From the NCBI RefSeq assembly GCF_029504735.1, contig NZ_JAQFIP010000015.1, positions 1 through 63,799 of the forward strand: DNA of 63,799 nucleotides, in the 5' to 3' direction. The stretch comes from Ereboglobus sp. PH5-10. Its GTDB lineage: Bacteria; Verrucomicrobiota; Verrucomicrobiia; Opitutales; Opitutaceae. Of this stretch, positions 43,641 through 51,757 are shown in pieces. A program made the position numbers and the translations under genes. Below the pieces are notes generated by a model that was given only the letters and a program-made list of their open reading frames with translations, was not told the DNA's origin and did no database searches. The stretch's first letter is position 1, and every line of letters begins with the position of its first letter.

Positions 43641-44945
43641 ATGGCCAATCCTGCTTCCTATTCGGCACCAAAAAAACACTCCCAGCTAACCTGCATTGAT
43701 TTGTTCGCCGGCTGTGGGGGACTCTCCCTCGGCTTGGAACAAGCGGGGTTTCGTCCGTTGCTTTTTAGCGAAATAAACATATCCGCAGCCGAAACCTATA
43801 TTATTAACCGCCCCGGCTTGAACCTCGTGCCTGTTGGCGATATTTATAACCTGACCGATCCGGACCTCGAACTATTAAAAATATACTGGCGCACCAAGGG
43901 GATTGACGATGTGGACTTGGTCGCGGGTGGGCCTCCTTGCCAAGGATACTCCGGAATCGGCCATCGCCGCACATTCAAACTCGACAAGAAGGAAATCCCC
44001 TCGAACCACCTCTATGAGGAAATGGTCAGGGTTATCCGCGTCATTCGTCCGCGAATATTCCTGTTCGAAAACGTCAAGGGCTTGCTTAGCGCCAAATGGG
44101 ACAAGTCGGGAAAGAACGGGGAGATCTTCAAGGACGTGCTGAGGTCATTCAAAACCTTGGGCGAGTATCATATTCGCTGGGATCTTTTGCATGCCAAGGA
44201 TTACGGGGTTCCGCAGAACCGGCCTCGCGTGCTCATGGTGGGAATTCGCAACGACGTGCTTTATCCAACATGCCAAGGCATGCTATTTGAGGAGCCCGAG
44301 CTGCGCTACGATCTTCCGAGTGCAGTGAGAGAAGGGTTTCTTCCGGCTCCGAACGGCACTCCGCCGACATTGCCCGAGCTGCTTGGCGACCTTGAGGATC
44401 CGAATTATGGCAAGACGCTGGTCACCCGCCTCTATCCATCCGCGCCCAAAACAGAGATACAAAAAGAACTCCGCACTTGCAATGGGCGCGTGCTTGGCCG
44501 CCGCGAGGAAGTTTCCGAGCAAGAATACAGCGACCATGCGGGTTATATTCGTGAAAAATATGCCCATATGATCGCCAACAACGGCGAAATTCCTGATGAG
44601 TATAAAACCAAGAAATTCGCCCAGCGCGTTTTCCCAAAAAAATGGGATTCAGACGGCCCCAACATAACGGCGACATCATTGCCCGAGGACTATGTGCATT
44701 ATTCCCAGCCGCGCACCCCAACTGTCCGCGAATGGGCGCGAATCCAGACATTTCCCGATTGGTATCAATTTGCCGGGCCGCGCACAACGGGCGGCCGACG
44801 GCGAGCGGGAGACCCCGGCAAGGGAATATGGGAGAGGGATGTTCCAAAATATACACAAATAGGAAACGCGGTCCCCGTAATGCTCGCGCGGAAGGTTGGC
44901 CAGCACCTTGCGCGAATAACAAGAGAAGGCATTCGCGCAAAATGA
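43641..44945 (+). CDS. DNA (cytosine-5)-methyltransferase of a type II R-M system
   Basis: The 434-residue enzyme adds a methyl group to C5 of cytosine in its recognition site and protects host DNA. Motifs are in the standard order: I CIDLFAGCGGLSLGLEQAG, IV GGPPCQGYSGIG with the catalytic Cys near residue 99, VI FLFENVKGL, VIII QNRPRVLMVGI, and X QIGNAVPVMLARKVGQ. The target-recognition region lies between about residues 230 and 350 and cannot be read for specificity. Its stop overlaps the nuclease start (ATGA). The gene is noticeably less GC-rich than ilvD upstream, consistent with transfer. The gap 43377-43640 has no gene. Confidence 0.92.
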   Translation: MANPASYSAPKKHSQLTCIDLFAGCGGLSLGLEQAGFRPLLFSEINISAAETYIINRPGLNLVPVGDIYNLTDPDLELLKIYWRTKGIDDVDLVAGGPPCQGYSGIGHRRTFKLDKKEIPSNHLYEEMVRVIRVIRPRIFLFENVKGLLSAKWDKSGKNGEIFKDVLRSFKTLGEYHIRWDLLHAKDYGVPQNRPRVLMVGIRNDVLYPTCQGMLFEEPELRYDLPSAVREGFLPAPNGTPPTLPELLGDLEDPNYGKTLVTRLYPSAPKTEIQKELRTCNGRVLGRREEVSEQEYSDHAGYIREKYAHMIANNGEIPDEYKTKKFAQRVFPKKWDSDGPNITATSLPEDYVHYSQPRTPTVREWARIQTFPDWYQFAGPRTTGGRRRAGDPGKGIWERDVPKYTQIGNAVPVMLARKVGQHLARITREGIRAK

Positions 44946-46129
44946 AACTGCCATCCGCCATGCATGTCCGTCCGCTTGACAGAGCGGAATCGAAAAACCT
45001 CCAATTATTAAATGCGGCGGGCATAGAAAGCGTGCCCCTTTTCCTGACACCGACTGGATTCAAAAAATCGATTTGCGATGCCACTTCGGCGATGCGCGAG
45101 CTTTTCAAGAAACATGACATTCACGATTATGAGCGCCAGGCGCAGGGACAGCATAACAAAGTTTCCCAAAATATCATGTTTCTGTCTGAAAACGGCACGC
45201 GATTTTTCAAGATGTCGCTTTACCGGCCAAATACCAAAAAAGGCGATCCTCGATTCTGGGTGAATGGATGGAAGCAGGAGGTGGCGGGCGATCATGTGCT
45301 GGCGTTTTTCCACGATGCGGATTGCCTCTGCGTTGTTAACCTTTCCACAACTGACTTGTCCGCGCCATTCCTTCGCGACTATCTCAACCGTCATGCGGCA
45401 AAGGCTAGGCGCATATCCGAAGAACTGCTCGAAAAGCTTCGTGTCCTCGCAAAATCTCCCATCCCGGCATCTGGTATTGGCGACACGTTCATTGGGCGGG
45501 ATGTGGAAACCGCCCTCGGCATTCCCATCAATTCCAGCCGCAATCCGGACTACAAAGGCATAGAACTAAAATCCAAGCGTCTCGCATCAAAAACCCGCAT
45601 GGGGTTGTTTGCCCAGATTCCCGACTGGAACTTGAGCGCAGTCAAAAGCACCTCCGAGTTTCTTGACAAATTCGGATACATGAAAGGCCCTGACTTCAGG
45701 CTATATTGCACCGTCTCATCCAAATCACCCAACTCACAGGGTCTTTTTCTGTCGGTCAATGACCTGGATCGAATGCTGTGGGAAAAACACCGTGGCGCGT
45801 TGCGGGACGAAAGCGTCGTTGCATGGAAACTTTCCACGCTCGAGTCACGGTTGGAAGAAAAGCACAGTGAAACTTTTTGGATCAAGGCGGATAGCATCAG
45901 GAAAAATGGCCGCGAGTTTTTCCTATTGAAATCGGTGACGCACACTTCCTCGCCCAATTTGCCGCAGTTCTCCCGTCTGTTGGCCACCGGCGACATCACG
46001 GTTGATCACATGATCAAACGCATTCCGTCGGGACGGCTTACAGAAAAAGGCCCTCAGTTCAAAGTTCGTCCAGAGAAGCGCAATGAGCTCTTTTTGGGCA
46101 AGCCCATGGAATATGATTTGTTGGCGTAA
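44942..46129 (+). CDS. MvaI/BcnI-family type II restriction endonuclease
   Basis: The product is 395 residues. The family signature is clear: GDTFIGRDVETALGI followed by NPDYKGIELKSKR (about residues 179-212), which supplies the Glu and the D...E-x-K catalytic cluster of the PD-(D/E)XK fold. MvaI cuts CC/WGG and BcnI cuts CC/SGG as monomers, so a CCNGG-type site is expected; that is inference. The N-terminal 165 residues are an additional domain (SICDATSAMRELFKKHDIHD). The ATG at 44942 overlaps the methyltransferase stop by four bases; a longer ORF from 44642 runs antisense-like through the methyltransferase and is rejected. Confidence 0.85.
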   Translation: MKLPSAMHVRPLDRAESKNLQLLNAAGIESVPLFLTPTGFKKSICDATSAMRELFKKHDIHDYERQAQGQHNKVSQNIMFLSENGTRFFKMSLYRPNTKKGDPRFWVNGWKQEVAGDHVLAFFHDADCLCVVNLSTTDLSAPFLRDYLNRHAAKARRISEELLEKLRVLAKSPIPASGIGDTFIGRDVETALGIPINSSRNPDYKGIELKSKRLASKTRMGLFAQIPDWNLSAVKSTSEFLDKFGYMKGPDFRLYCTVSSKSPNSQGLFLSVNDLDRMLWEKHRGALRDESVVAWKLSTLESRLEEKHSETFWIKADSIRKNGREFFLLKSVTHTSSPNLPQFSRLLATGDITVDHMIKRIPSGRLTEKGPQFKVRPEKRNELFLGKPMEYDLLA

Positions 46130-46171
46130 TATTTGGGACACGAGAAAGCACTCACAGAGAAGAAACAACCA

Positions 46172-46585
46172 ATGGCTGATTTTTTGAGCAAAACCGGGCG
46201 CTCCAAACTCATGTCCACTATTCGCAGCTCCGGCAACAAGGACACCGAGTTGCGGCTCATCACGATTTTCCGCGCGCACCGCATCACCGGCTGGCGGCGC
46301 AATTTCAAACTCCCCGGCAAACCCGACTTCGTTTTTCCCGCGCATCGCCTCGCTGTTTTTGTTGATGGTTGCTACTGGCACGGTTGCCCCGTCCACTACC
46401 GCCGCCCAAAATCAAATCGCAAGTTCTGGGATGCCAAGATCGCCCGCAATCGCCAGCGCGACCGCGAGGTGAACCGACTCCTCAAGGCCAGGGGCTGGCG
46501 CGTGTTTCGTGTTTGGGAGCACGCCCTCACGCGCAAAAACGAAACTCGCACCGTCGCCCGCATCGCGAGGGCAATCGATGGTTGA
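46172..46585 (+). CDS. vsr: Very short patch repair endonuclease Vsr
   Basis: Vsr nicks DNA next to T:G mismatches that arise when 5-methylcytosine deaminates in methyltransferase sites. The 137-residue product has RSKLMSTIRSSGNKDTELRL, PGKPDFVFPAHRLAVFVDGC with the catalytic Asp, WHGCPVHYRRP with the zinc/active-site His and Cys residues, and the RNRQRDREVNRLLKARGW helix. It is full length for the family. The gene starts 42 bases after the nuclease, so the methyltransferase, nuclease and repair enzyme form one cassette. ATG 46172 is preferred to the upstream TTG at 46133. Confidence 0.93.
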   Translation: MADFLSKTGRSKLMSTIRSSGNKDTELRLITIFRAHRITGWRRNFKLPGKPDFVFPAHRLAVFVDGCYWHGCPVHYRRPKSNRKFWDAKIARNRQRDREVNRLLKARGWRVFRVWEHALTRKNETRTVARIARAIDG

Positions 46586-46641
46586 TCGCCCGTCAATTCG
46601 CCCCATTTTCATTTTCGATCCGCAACCCGCTTCCCCGTCCC

Positions 46642-48429
46642 ATGCCGCCCGCCTCGCTCACCGATCTGCTGACCATTGACGGCATTAAAAAACTCGCCTC
46701 GCCACGGTCCTTTATGCGCGGCGTAATCTACCACGCAAGCGGCTTGGTCGCCTCGCTCACCCAGCATGACAACACCCTCACCGCCATCGTTCGCGGCACT
46801 GAAAACTATACCGTCTGTTTCTCGGTAAGCATATCCAACGACACATCCGCGCCCGCGCTCGACTACCACTGCACTTGTCCCCACGCCAGCGGCGAAGGTG
46901 TGTTCTGCAAGCACTGCGTCGCCGTCGCGCTCGCCTGGCTCAAATCGGGAAAAGGGAACCTCTTGAACGAAGCTCCCGCCGTCGCCGGAACCCCCGCCGG
47001 CAACAAATCGACCGTAATCAAACTCGATGACTTGCGCCCCTGGCTCCTCTCCCTGCCAAAGGAAAAACTCGCCGGCACACTCCTCGAAACCGCCGCGCGA
47101 GACTGCCGCCTTCACGAACAACTCCTGCGCCACGCCGCCCTCGCCACCGGCAAACAACCTGACTTCAACGCCTGCCGCGCCGTCATCCGGCACGCCACCA
47201 CAATCCACGATCCCACCAGCGAGCTTCAGGAATTCGCCGATATTCTCGAAAGATTTTCCAGCGACGGCTACCACAACGCCGTCCTTGAGCTCTCCGAATA
47301 CGCCCTCGAACGCATCAACACCCGCATCGCCGACAGCGATGGCGATGCGGGCTTTGTTTGCCGCCGACTCCTTGACATCCACCACGAAGCCACCCGCCGC
47401 GCAAACACCCCGCCCGCGCAACTTGCGCGTCTCATCCACGCGTGGACGTTTGTCGACAACTACTATTATTTCTCGGGAGTCATCGAACGCTATGCCGACC
47501 TCCTTGGCGAAGCCGGCCTCGCCGCCCTTCGCGCAAGCCTCAACGCGGAATTGTCCACGTTCACGTCCGTCGACGTCACCCACACCGCAGTAGAAGCCCT
47601 GCGCACCATCGCCCGCCTTACGAACGACACCGAGGCTCTTGTCGCCCTCGAAACCCGCGACCTCGCGCATCCAAGTGCCTACCTCCGCGCAGCCGAAATT
47701 TACCACGAAGCCAATCAGCACGACAAAGCCCTCGAATGGGCCCGGCGCGGCATCGCCCGATTCCCGGAAAACACCACGGGCACCGAACCACTCGTCGATT
47801 TTATCATCGCCGAATATCACCGCCGCCGGCAACACGACAAGGCGCTCGCGCTCGCGTGGAAGTGTTACGAAGCAAGCCCATCTCGCGGTTTTTACCAGCG
47901 ACTCAAGGAAAGCGTCCACGCCGCCGGGGAAAACTGGCGGCAATGGAGCGAGCGAGCGCTCGCCACGCTGCGCGCCACCCTCGACACCGCCATCGCCAAC
48001 CAAACAATCAATCAAAAATATCCCCCGTGGACACCCAGGCTGTCACCGTTTGCCAACATCTTCTTCGTCTCCCTGCCGCTAACGGACTACAGCACGCTCG
48101 TCCGTGTCCTCCTATGGGAAAACAACACCGACGCCGCATGGGCCGCCGCCAATGAAAAAGGCTGCGACGAAACCCTCTGGTTTGAACTTGCCGGCAAGCG
48201 CGCCGACAAACACCCCGCCGACGCGATCCCCATTTATATGCGGCGCATCAAACGCCTCATTGAGCAACACAGCGACAGCGCCCGCGAAGAAGCCGCCCTC
48301 ACCCTGCGCAAAATCAAGGAGCTTCACGCCAGCTCCGGCCAGGACGCCAACTGGGAAAACACGCGGCAAACGCTGCGCCAAACCTTCCGCAAAAACGACG
48401 ACTTCATCAAACTCCTCGACACCCTCTGA
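46642..48429 (+). CDS. SWIM zinc-finger protein
   Basis: The product is 595 residues. A SWIM finger (YHCTCPHASGEGVFCKHC, about residues 75-92) near the N terminus predicts DNA or protein binding. The remainder is helical repeat sequence, TPR-like in places (HPSAYLRAAEIYHEANQHDK; HDKALALAWKCYEASPSR). Similar SWIM-helical-repeat proteins occur widely in bacteria with unknown roles, sometimes in defence or repair neighbourhoods. It starts 57 bases after vsr on the same strand. Functional linkage to the R-M cassette is possible but not shown. Confidence 0.78.
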   Translation: MPPASLTDLLTIDGIKKLASPRSFMRGVIYHASGLVASLTQHDNTLTAIVRGTENYTVCFSVSISNDTSAPALDYHCTCPHASGEGVFCKHCVAVALAWLKSGKGNLLNEAPAVAGTPAGNKSTVIKLDDLRPWLLSLPKEKLAGTLLETAARDCRLHEQLLRHAALATGKQPDFNACRAVIRHATTIHDPTSELQEFADILERFSSDGYHNAVLELSEYALERINTRIADSDGDAGFVCRRLLDIHHEATRRANTPPAQLARLIHAWTFVDNYYYFSGVIERYADLLGEAGLAALRASLNAELSTFTSVDVTHTAVEALRTIARLTNDTEALVALETRDLAHPSAYLRAAEIYHEANQHDKALEWARRGIARFPENTTGTEPLVDFIIAEYHRRRQHDKALALAWKCYEASPSRGFYQRLKESVHAAGENWRQWSERALATLRATLDTAIANQTINQKYPPWTPRLSPFANIFFVSLPLTDYSTLVRVLLWENNTDAAWAAANEKGCDETLWFELAGKRADKHPADAIPIYMRRIKRLIEQHSDSAREEAALTLRKIKELHASSGQDANWENTRQTLRQTFRKNDDFIKLLDTL

Positions 48430-48476
48430 CGCCATGCATGGCCCCTTTTCGCCCGAAAGCAGCGATCCAACAACCT

Positions 48477-48560
48477 CAGACATACGCAGATATTAAAACC
48501 ATCGAACCGCAAAATTAATTTCCTTTCGGGATCTGCGTATATCTGTGTCCATCTGCGGTT
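48477..48560. repeat. Inverted repeat of ATACGCAGAT type
   Basis: CAGACATACGCAGATAT at 48477-48493 pairs with the inverted ATCTGCGTATATCTGTG at 48531-48547, and AACCGCA / CTGCGGTT words flank it. The element fills most of the 240-base gap between the SWIM gene and the pRiA4b-like gene. No gene is present in this gap. Confidence 0.55.
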
Positions 48561-48668
48561 AAAAAGCCTTCGGTTGCGGCAAAGCCGCTCCACGCCCTCC
48601 ATGGATAAAAAATCAGAAAAACCTTAATCCGAAACAACCCCTTAAAATCTCAACAACCTCCCCGTCTC

Positions 48669-49316
48669 ATGGTCGTCATCAACAAAACCGCCGCGCAAAC
48701 CGCCCGGCTTAAAATCACGCTCAAACACCTCTCGCCCGCCATCTGGCGGCGCGTCCTTGTTCCCCACGACATCAACCTCCCGAAACTTCACGACGTCATC
48801 CAAATCGCGATGGGCTGGACCAACAGCCACCTGCACGCCTTCGAGACCAGAACCAAAGCCAAAATTATACCCAAAATCAAAGTCAGCCCCAAAATAACCA
48901 TCTATCAAATACCATACGAGGAAGAGGACAGCTTCGGCATGTTCGGCGCCGGCCCGGAAATACTCGACGAACGCAAATACCGCCTCGACGACATGATGCC
49001 GGAGGCAAAATCCAAATGCGTCTACACCTACGATTTCGGCGACAACTGGGAGCACGAAATCGTGCTCGAAAAACTTGAGCCCGTCGAGGCACGCCTCACC
49101 CGCGCCGAAGTCCTAGACGGCAAAAACGCCTGCCCGCCCGATGACTGCGGCAGCGTTCCCGGCTACTGCGATCTTGTGGAAATCCTCGCCGACCCGAAGC
49201 ACCCCGAGCACGCCAACATGCGCGAATGGATGGGCCACGAAAAAGACGAGACGTTCGATCCGGCGTTCCACGACATCGCCGCTGCCAACAAAACACTCAA
49301 AAAACTGAAGCTCTAA
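48669..49316 (+). CDS. Plasmid pRiA4b ORF-3-like protein
   Basis: The product is 215 residues. The family hallmarks are LKHLSPAIWRRVLVP near the N terminus, LHDVIQIAMGWTNSHLHAF, and CVYTYDFGDNWEHEIVLEK, followed by the Cys-rich NACPPDDCGSVPGYCDLVEI. These proteins are common on plasmids and in mobile regions and have no established biochemical function. It may mark the right edge of an accessory block that starts at the four-helix-bundle gene. It converges with trmL with a 14-base gap. Confidence 0.88.
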   Translation: MVVINKTAAQTARLKITLKHLSPAIWRRVLVPHDINLPKLHDVIQIAMGWTNSHLHAFETRTKAKIIPKIKVSPKITIYQIPYEEEDSFGMFGAGPEILDERKYRLDDMMPEAKSKCVYTYDFGDNWEHEIVLEKLEPVEARLTRAEVLDGKNACPPDDCGSVPGYCDLVEILADPKHPEHANMREWMGHEKDETFDPAFHDIAAANKTLKKLKL

Positions 49317-49330
49317 AAACCCGCCGCGCG

Positions 49331-49798
49331 CTACCCCAGCAGCTGCGTCTGCCGCAGCGCCTCGTAGCACGCAATGCCCGCCGCCGTGCTCAAGTTGAGC
49401 GAGCGCAACGCGGGGTTCGCGTGGGGAATCGTCACTCGCGCCTCCTCGCCGAGCTCCGAGTGCAGCCATTCGGGCGCGCCTCCACCCTCGTTTCCAAAAA
49501 CCAGCCCGTCGCCGTCCGCAAATCCCGCGTCCCAAAACGAGCGTTTCGTTTTTGTGGTGAACAACCACAAGCGCCCGCCGGGTGCTGCGGGACTCGCACG
49601 AAAGGCGGGCCAGTCGTTGTGATGATGCACGTCGAGCGAATACCAATAATCCATGCCCGCGCGCCGCAGTTGCGCATCGGTGATCTTGAAACCGAGCGGA
49701 TGGATCAGGTGCAGTCTCGACTTCGTAAGCGCGCACATGCGCCCGATGTTGCCCGTGTTCTGGGGGATTTCCGGCTGGAAGAGGACAATATGCAGCAT
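49331..49798 (-). CDS. trmL: tRNA (cytidine(34)-2'-O)-methyltransferase
   Basis: TrmL is a SPOUT-class enzyme that 2'-O-methylates the wobble nucleotide of certain tRNA-Leu species. The 155-residue product begins LHIVLFQPEIPQNTGNIGRM, followed by LIHPLGF, LVFGNEGGGAP and IPHANPALRSLNLSTAAGI, the knotted SAM-binding region. The length matches the single-domain family. The start ATG 49798 matches the family; an upstream ATG at 49816 would add six residues. Confidence 0.9.
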   Translation of the reverse strand: MLHIVLFQPEIPQNTGNIGRMCALTKSRLHLIHPLGFKITDAQLRRAGMDYWYSLDVHHHNDWPAFRASPAAPGGRLWLFTTKTKRSFWDAGFADGDGLVFGNEGGGAPEWLHSELGEEARVTIPHANPALRSLNLSTAAGIACYEALRQTQLLG

Positions 49799-49845
49799 GA
49801 CAGCCACGGAACCCATCAGTCGGCGGCACGTTGTGCAAAAAAAAT

Positions 49846-49867
49846 CGCCCGGTGGTGAGACCGGGCG
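49846..49867 (-). terminator. Strong minus-strand intrinsic terminator
   Basis: CGCCCGGT and ACCGGGCG form an 8-bp stem with a 6-base loop; on the minus strand it is followed by A and eight Ts (49837-49844 on the plus strand are A). There is no protein gene ending just before it on the minus strand, so it most likely terminates a transcript coming from the gene-free region 49870-50160. Confidence 0.75.
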
Positions 49868-50150
49868 AATAAACCCTAAGGAGCTAGGCTCTACTTAAGA
49901 TTTTTGGCGGGAGGGACACTCAAGATGTGGCAACACCCACCCGATGCAAGAAATTTTACCCTTTTTTGAAAAACTTGATGTGCCAAGTGTCCGTAAGTTG
50001 TTGGCGTATTGGGCAACAGGCTCGCTGCTTGCGAGTTACAGGATGCAAGCCCCGTCGAACCGTGAGCTTCCCACTGAGATGATGCCGCGCCCAAGCCGCC
50101 CTCGTCCCAATGTGCAGCGGAAAGGAATGCGTGCGCGGGCACTTGCATTG
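49868..50150 (-). ncRNA. Candidate structured RNA, 6S-like architecture (identity uncertain)
   Basis: No convincing protein gene occupies 49799-50311. On the minus strand, TGCAAGTGCCCG near 50150-50139 pairs with CGGACACTTGGCA near 49992-49980 over about 11 bp, closing a domain of about 170 bases. Inside it, ATTGGG pairs with CCCAAT, leaving a large asymmetric internal loop (about 24 and 14 bases), and GCTTGC/GCAAGC forms an apical hairpin. A closing stem, central bubble and apical arm are the 6S RNA plan. A TAAAAT -10-like box with TTGTGT 18 bases upstream (about 50200-50170) and the terminator at 49846-49867 favour minus-strand transcription. 6S identity is inference; another RNA class is possible. 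Confidence 0.4.
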
Positions 50151-50189
50151 TCATAATACTTTTGTTTGCATTTTAGCCATTATTTACAA

Positions 50190-50235
50190 AAGAACACAAC
50201 TTAGTGGAAACCAATATATTATAAAATGCGATCTT
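50190..50235 (+). promoter_or_regulatory. Possible AT-rich promoter region for the polysaccharide operon
   Basis: AATATATTATAAAAT near 50213-50227 resembles a -10 element about 85 bases before the FkbM gene; no good -35 hexamer lies at the right distance. The segment to the start codon contains a short GGGCGTT...AACGCCC pairing (about 50237-50270) that could form a leader hairpin. The same stretch may also hold the divergent minus-strand promoter. Confidence 0.25.
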
Positions 50236-50311
50236 GCGGGCGTTCATATCCGGGGCCAAGGGTTGCCAAACAAACGCCCCCGCAATCTCTCTTTCATCTT
50301 AATTTTTACCC

Positions 50312-51748
50312 ATGTCATTCATTTCCTATGCTCAGAATCTTGAGGACGTAATTCTTCATCGCGCGCTAAAAGACGTCAAAAACGGGTTCTATGTGGATGT
50401 CGGAGCCAACGATCCCGTCATCGATTCGGTTACCAAGGCCTTTTACGACCTCGGCTGGACGGGAGTGAACATCGAGCCGAATCAGGATTATTACCGCAAA
50501 CTCGTCAACGAACGCCCCCGCGACATCACGCTGAGCTGCGCCGCCGGCAAAACCGTCGGGGAAATCGAGTTTAACAACATCCCGAACACCGGCCTCTCGA
50601 CCGCGGTGTCGCAAATTGCCGAAAAGCACGGGCAAAGCGGCTGGTCTGTCACCAAAACCACCGTCCCCGTCTATCCACTCAAAGACATTCTCGCCCCCTA
50701 TGCGAATCGCGACATTCATTTTCTAAAAATCGATGTCGAGGGCATGGAGACGGAAATAATAGAGGGCATGGATTTTCAAAAATACCGCCCTTGGATACTG
50801 GTTATTGAGGCGATTGCACCCGGCACGCAGGATCCCGCCCATGGGCAATGGGAACACTATATAGTCGATGCAAACTACGCATATGTATATTTCGACGGCG
50901 TAAACCGGTATTATCTTGCAACAGAACAATCAGCCCTGAAAAAACATCTCATATATCCCCCGGGCATATTCGATGACTTCGCAGTTTATACAAAACTACA
51001 AGCTGAGCAAGCAACGCAGCGGGAGCTTGATGAAAAACAAAATGAGCTTGACCAATGTCAACGTGAGTTTGCCGAAACGCAGCGCGCAGCGGAGGCTGCG
51101 ATGAAACAAATGCAAAAGGAAATTCAAATGCTCGCGGAAAAATTTGAAGAATTGCGCATCCAGTCGAAACACCATGCGGAGGAACTAGAAGGGCAAATCA
51201 GCGAAAAAGATAAAAGCATTGGCATATTAAAAAGCACAAATGCAAAATTACAAAAAGATAATGCCGATCTGCAAAGACACGCCACATCAACAAGTGAACA
51301 AATGCAGGCCGTGATCAATGCGCGGCAGTCGGAAATCGAGCGCTTGCGAAAACTTCTGTATTCCTCGACAACCGGGACGCACCTCTACCGGGCGATGCGT
51401 GTCCTCATAGGAGACCGCCATTATAAACAATCTCCGGCCAAAAACGCCCGGCCTAAAAAACATTACGCAAACATCCGCGTTCCCTGGCACACGCACCTCT
51501 ATCGCGCGGGTCTCGGCATTTTTGTAAAGGGAGAAAAACCCTGGCACACGCATTTGTATCGGGCATTCGCGTCCCTGTGTGGCGCAAAAAAATATTCTCC
51601 TCACCCGCTCCCATGCATCCCTTCAATGCCAGCCGCGCAACAATCGCAGCGATCAATTCTGGATGCAGCATCTGCCGTGACGGAGCCGCTAACTGAAGAG
51701 AGAATTTTACAATATTTCAGGAAGAAACGTTCCGAATCGGGTATTTGA
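50312..51748 (+). CDS. FkbM-family methyltransferase with coiled coil and HTHLYRA repeats
   Basis: The product is 478 residues. Residues 1-235 are an FkbM-type SAM methyltransferase (NGFYVDVGANDPVIDS; NIEPNQDYYRKL; FLKIDVEGMETEIIEGM), a class that O-methylates sugars or small molecules. Residues about 236-350 form a continuous coiled coil (ELDEKQNELDQCQREFAETQ). The C terminus has three copies of a short repeat: GTHLYRAMR, WHTHLYRAGL and WHTHLYRAFA (about residues 355, 392 and 410). The layout recalls WbdD-type chain terminators in which a coiled coil sets polysaccharide length, but no kinase domain is present. Nine bases separate it from the large glycosyltransferase gene. Confidence 0.82.
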   Translation: MSFISYAQNLEDVILHRALKDVKNGFYVDVGANDPVIDSVTKAFYDLGWTGVNIEPNQDYYRKLVNERPRDITLSCAAGKTVGEIEFNNIPNTGLSTAVSQIAEKHGQSGWSVTKTTVPVYPLKDILAPYANRDIHFLKIDVEGMETEIIEGMDFQKYRPWILVIEAIAPGTQDPAHGQWEHYIVDANYAYVYFDGVNRYYLATEQSALKKHLIYPPGIFDDFAVYTKLQAEQATQRELDEKQNELDQCQREFAETQRAAEAAMKQMQKEIQMLAEKFEELRIQSKHHAEELEGQISEKDKSIGILKSTNAKLQKDNADLQRHATSTSEQMQAVINARQSEIERLRKLLYSSTTGTHLYRAMRVLIGDRHYKQSPAKNARPKKHYANIRVPWHTHLYRAGLGIFVKGEKPWHTHLYRAFASLCGAKKYSPHPLPCIPSMPAAQQSQRSILDAASAVTEPLTEERILQYFRKKRSESGI

Positions 51749-51757
51749 CAAAAATTC

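Noticed and set aside
44642-44941. 100-codon N-terminal extension of the MvaI/BcnI nuclease
   Set aside because: It lies in another frame of the methyltransferase gene; the ATG in the ATGA overlap at 44942 is a natural coupled start.
49860-50150. tmRNA on the minus strand
   Set aside because: The stretch CACGGTTCGACGGGG recalls a tmRNA 5' region, but there is no GTTCRANYC T-arm and no CCA-type end at the right distance, and no plausible tag reading frame.
49891-50154. 87-codon minus-strand ORF in the candidate RNA region
   Set aside because: No start context, no domain, and the region folds into long-range stems with a terminator, which fits RNA better.
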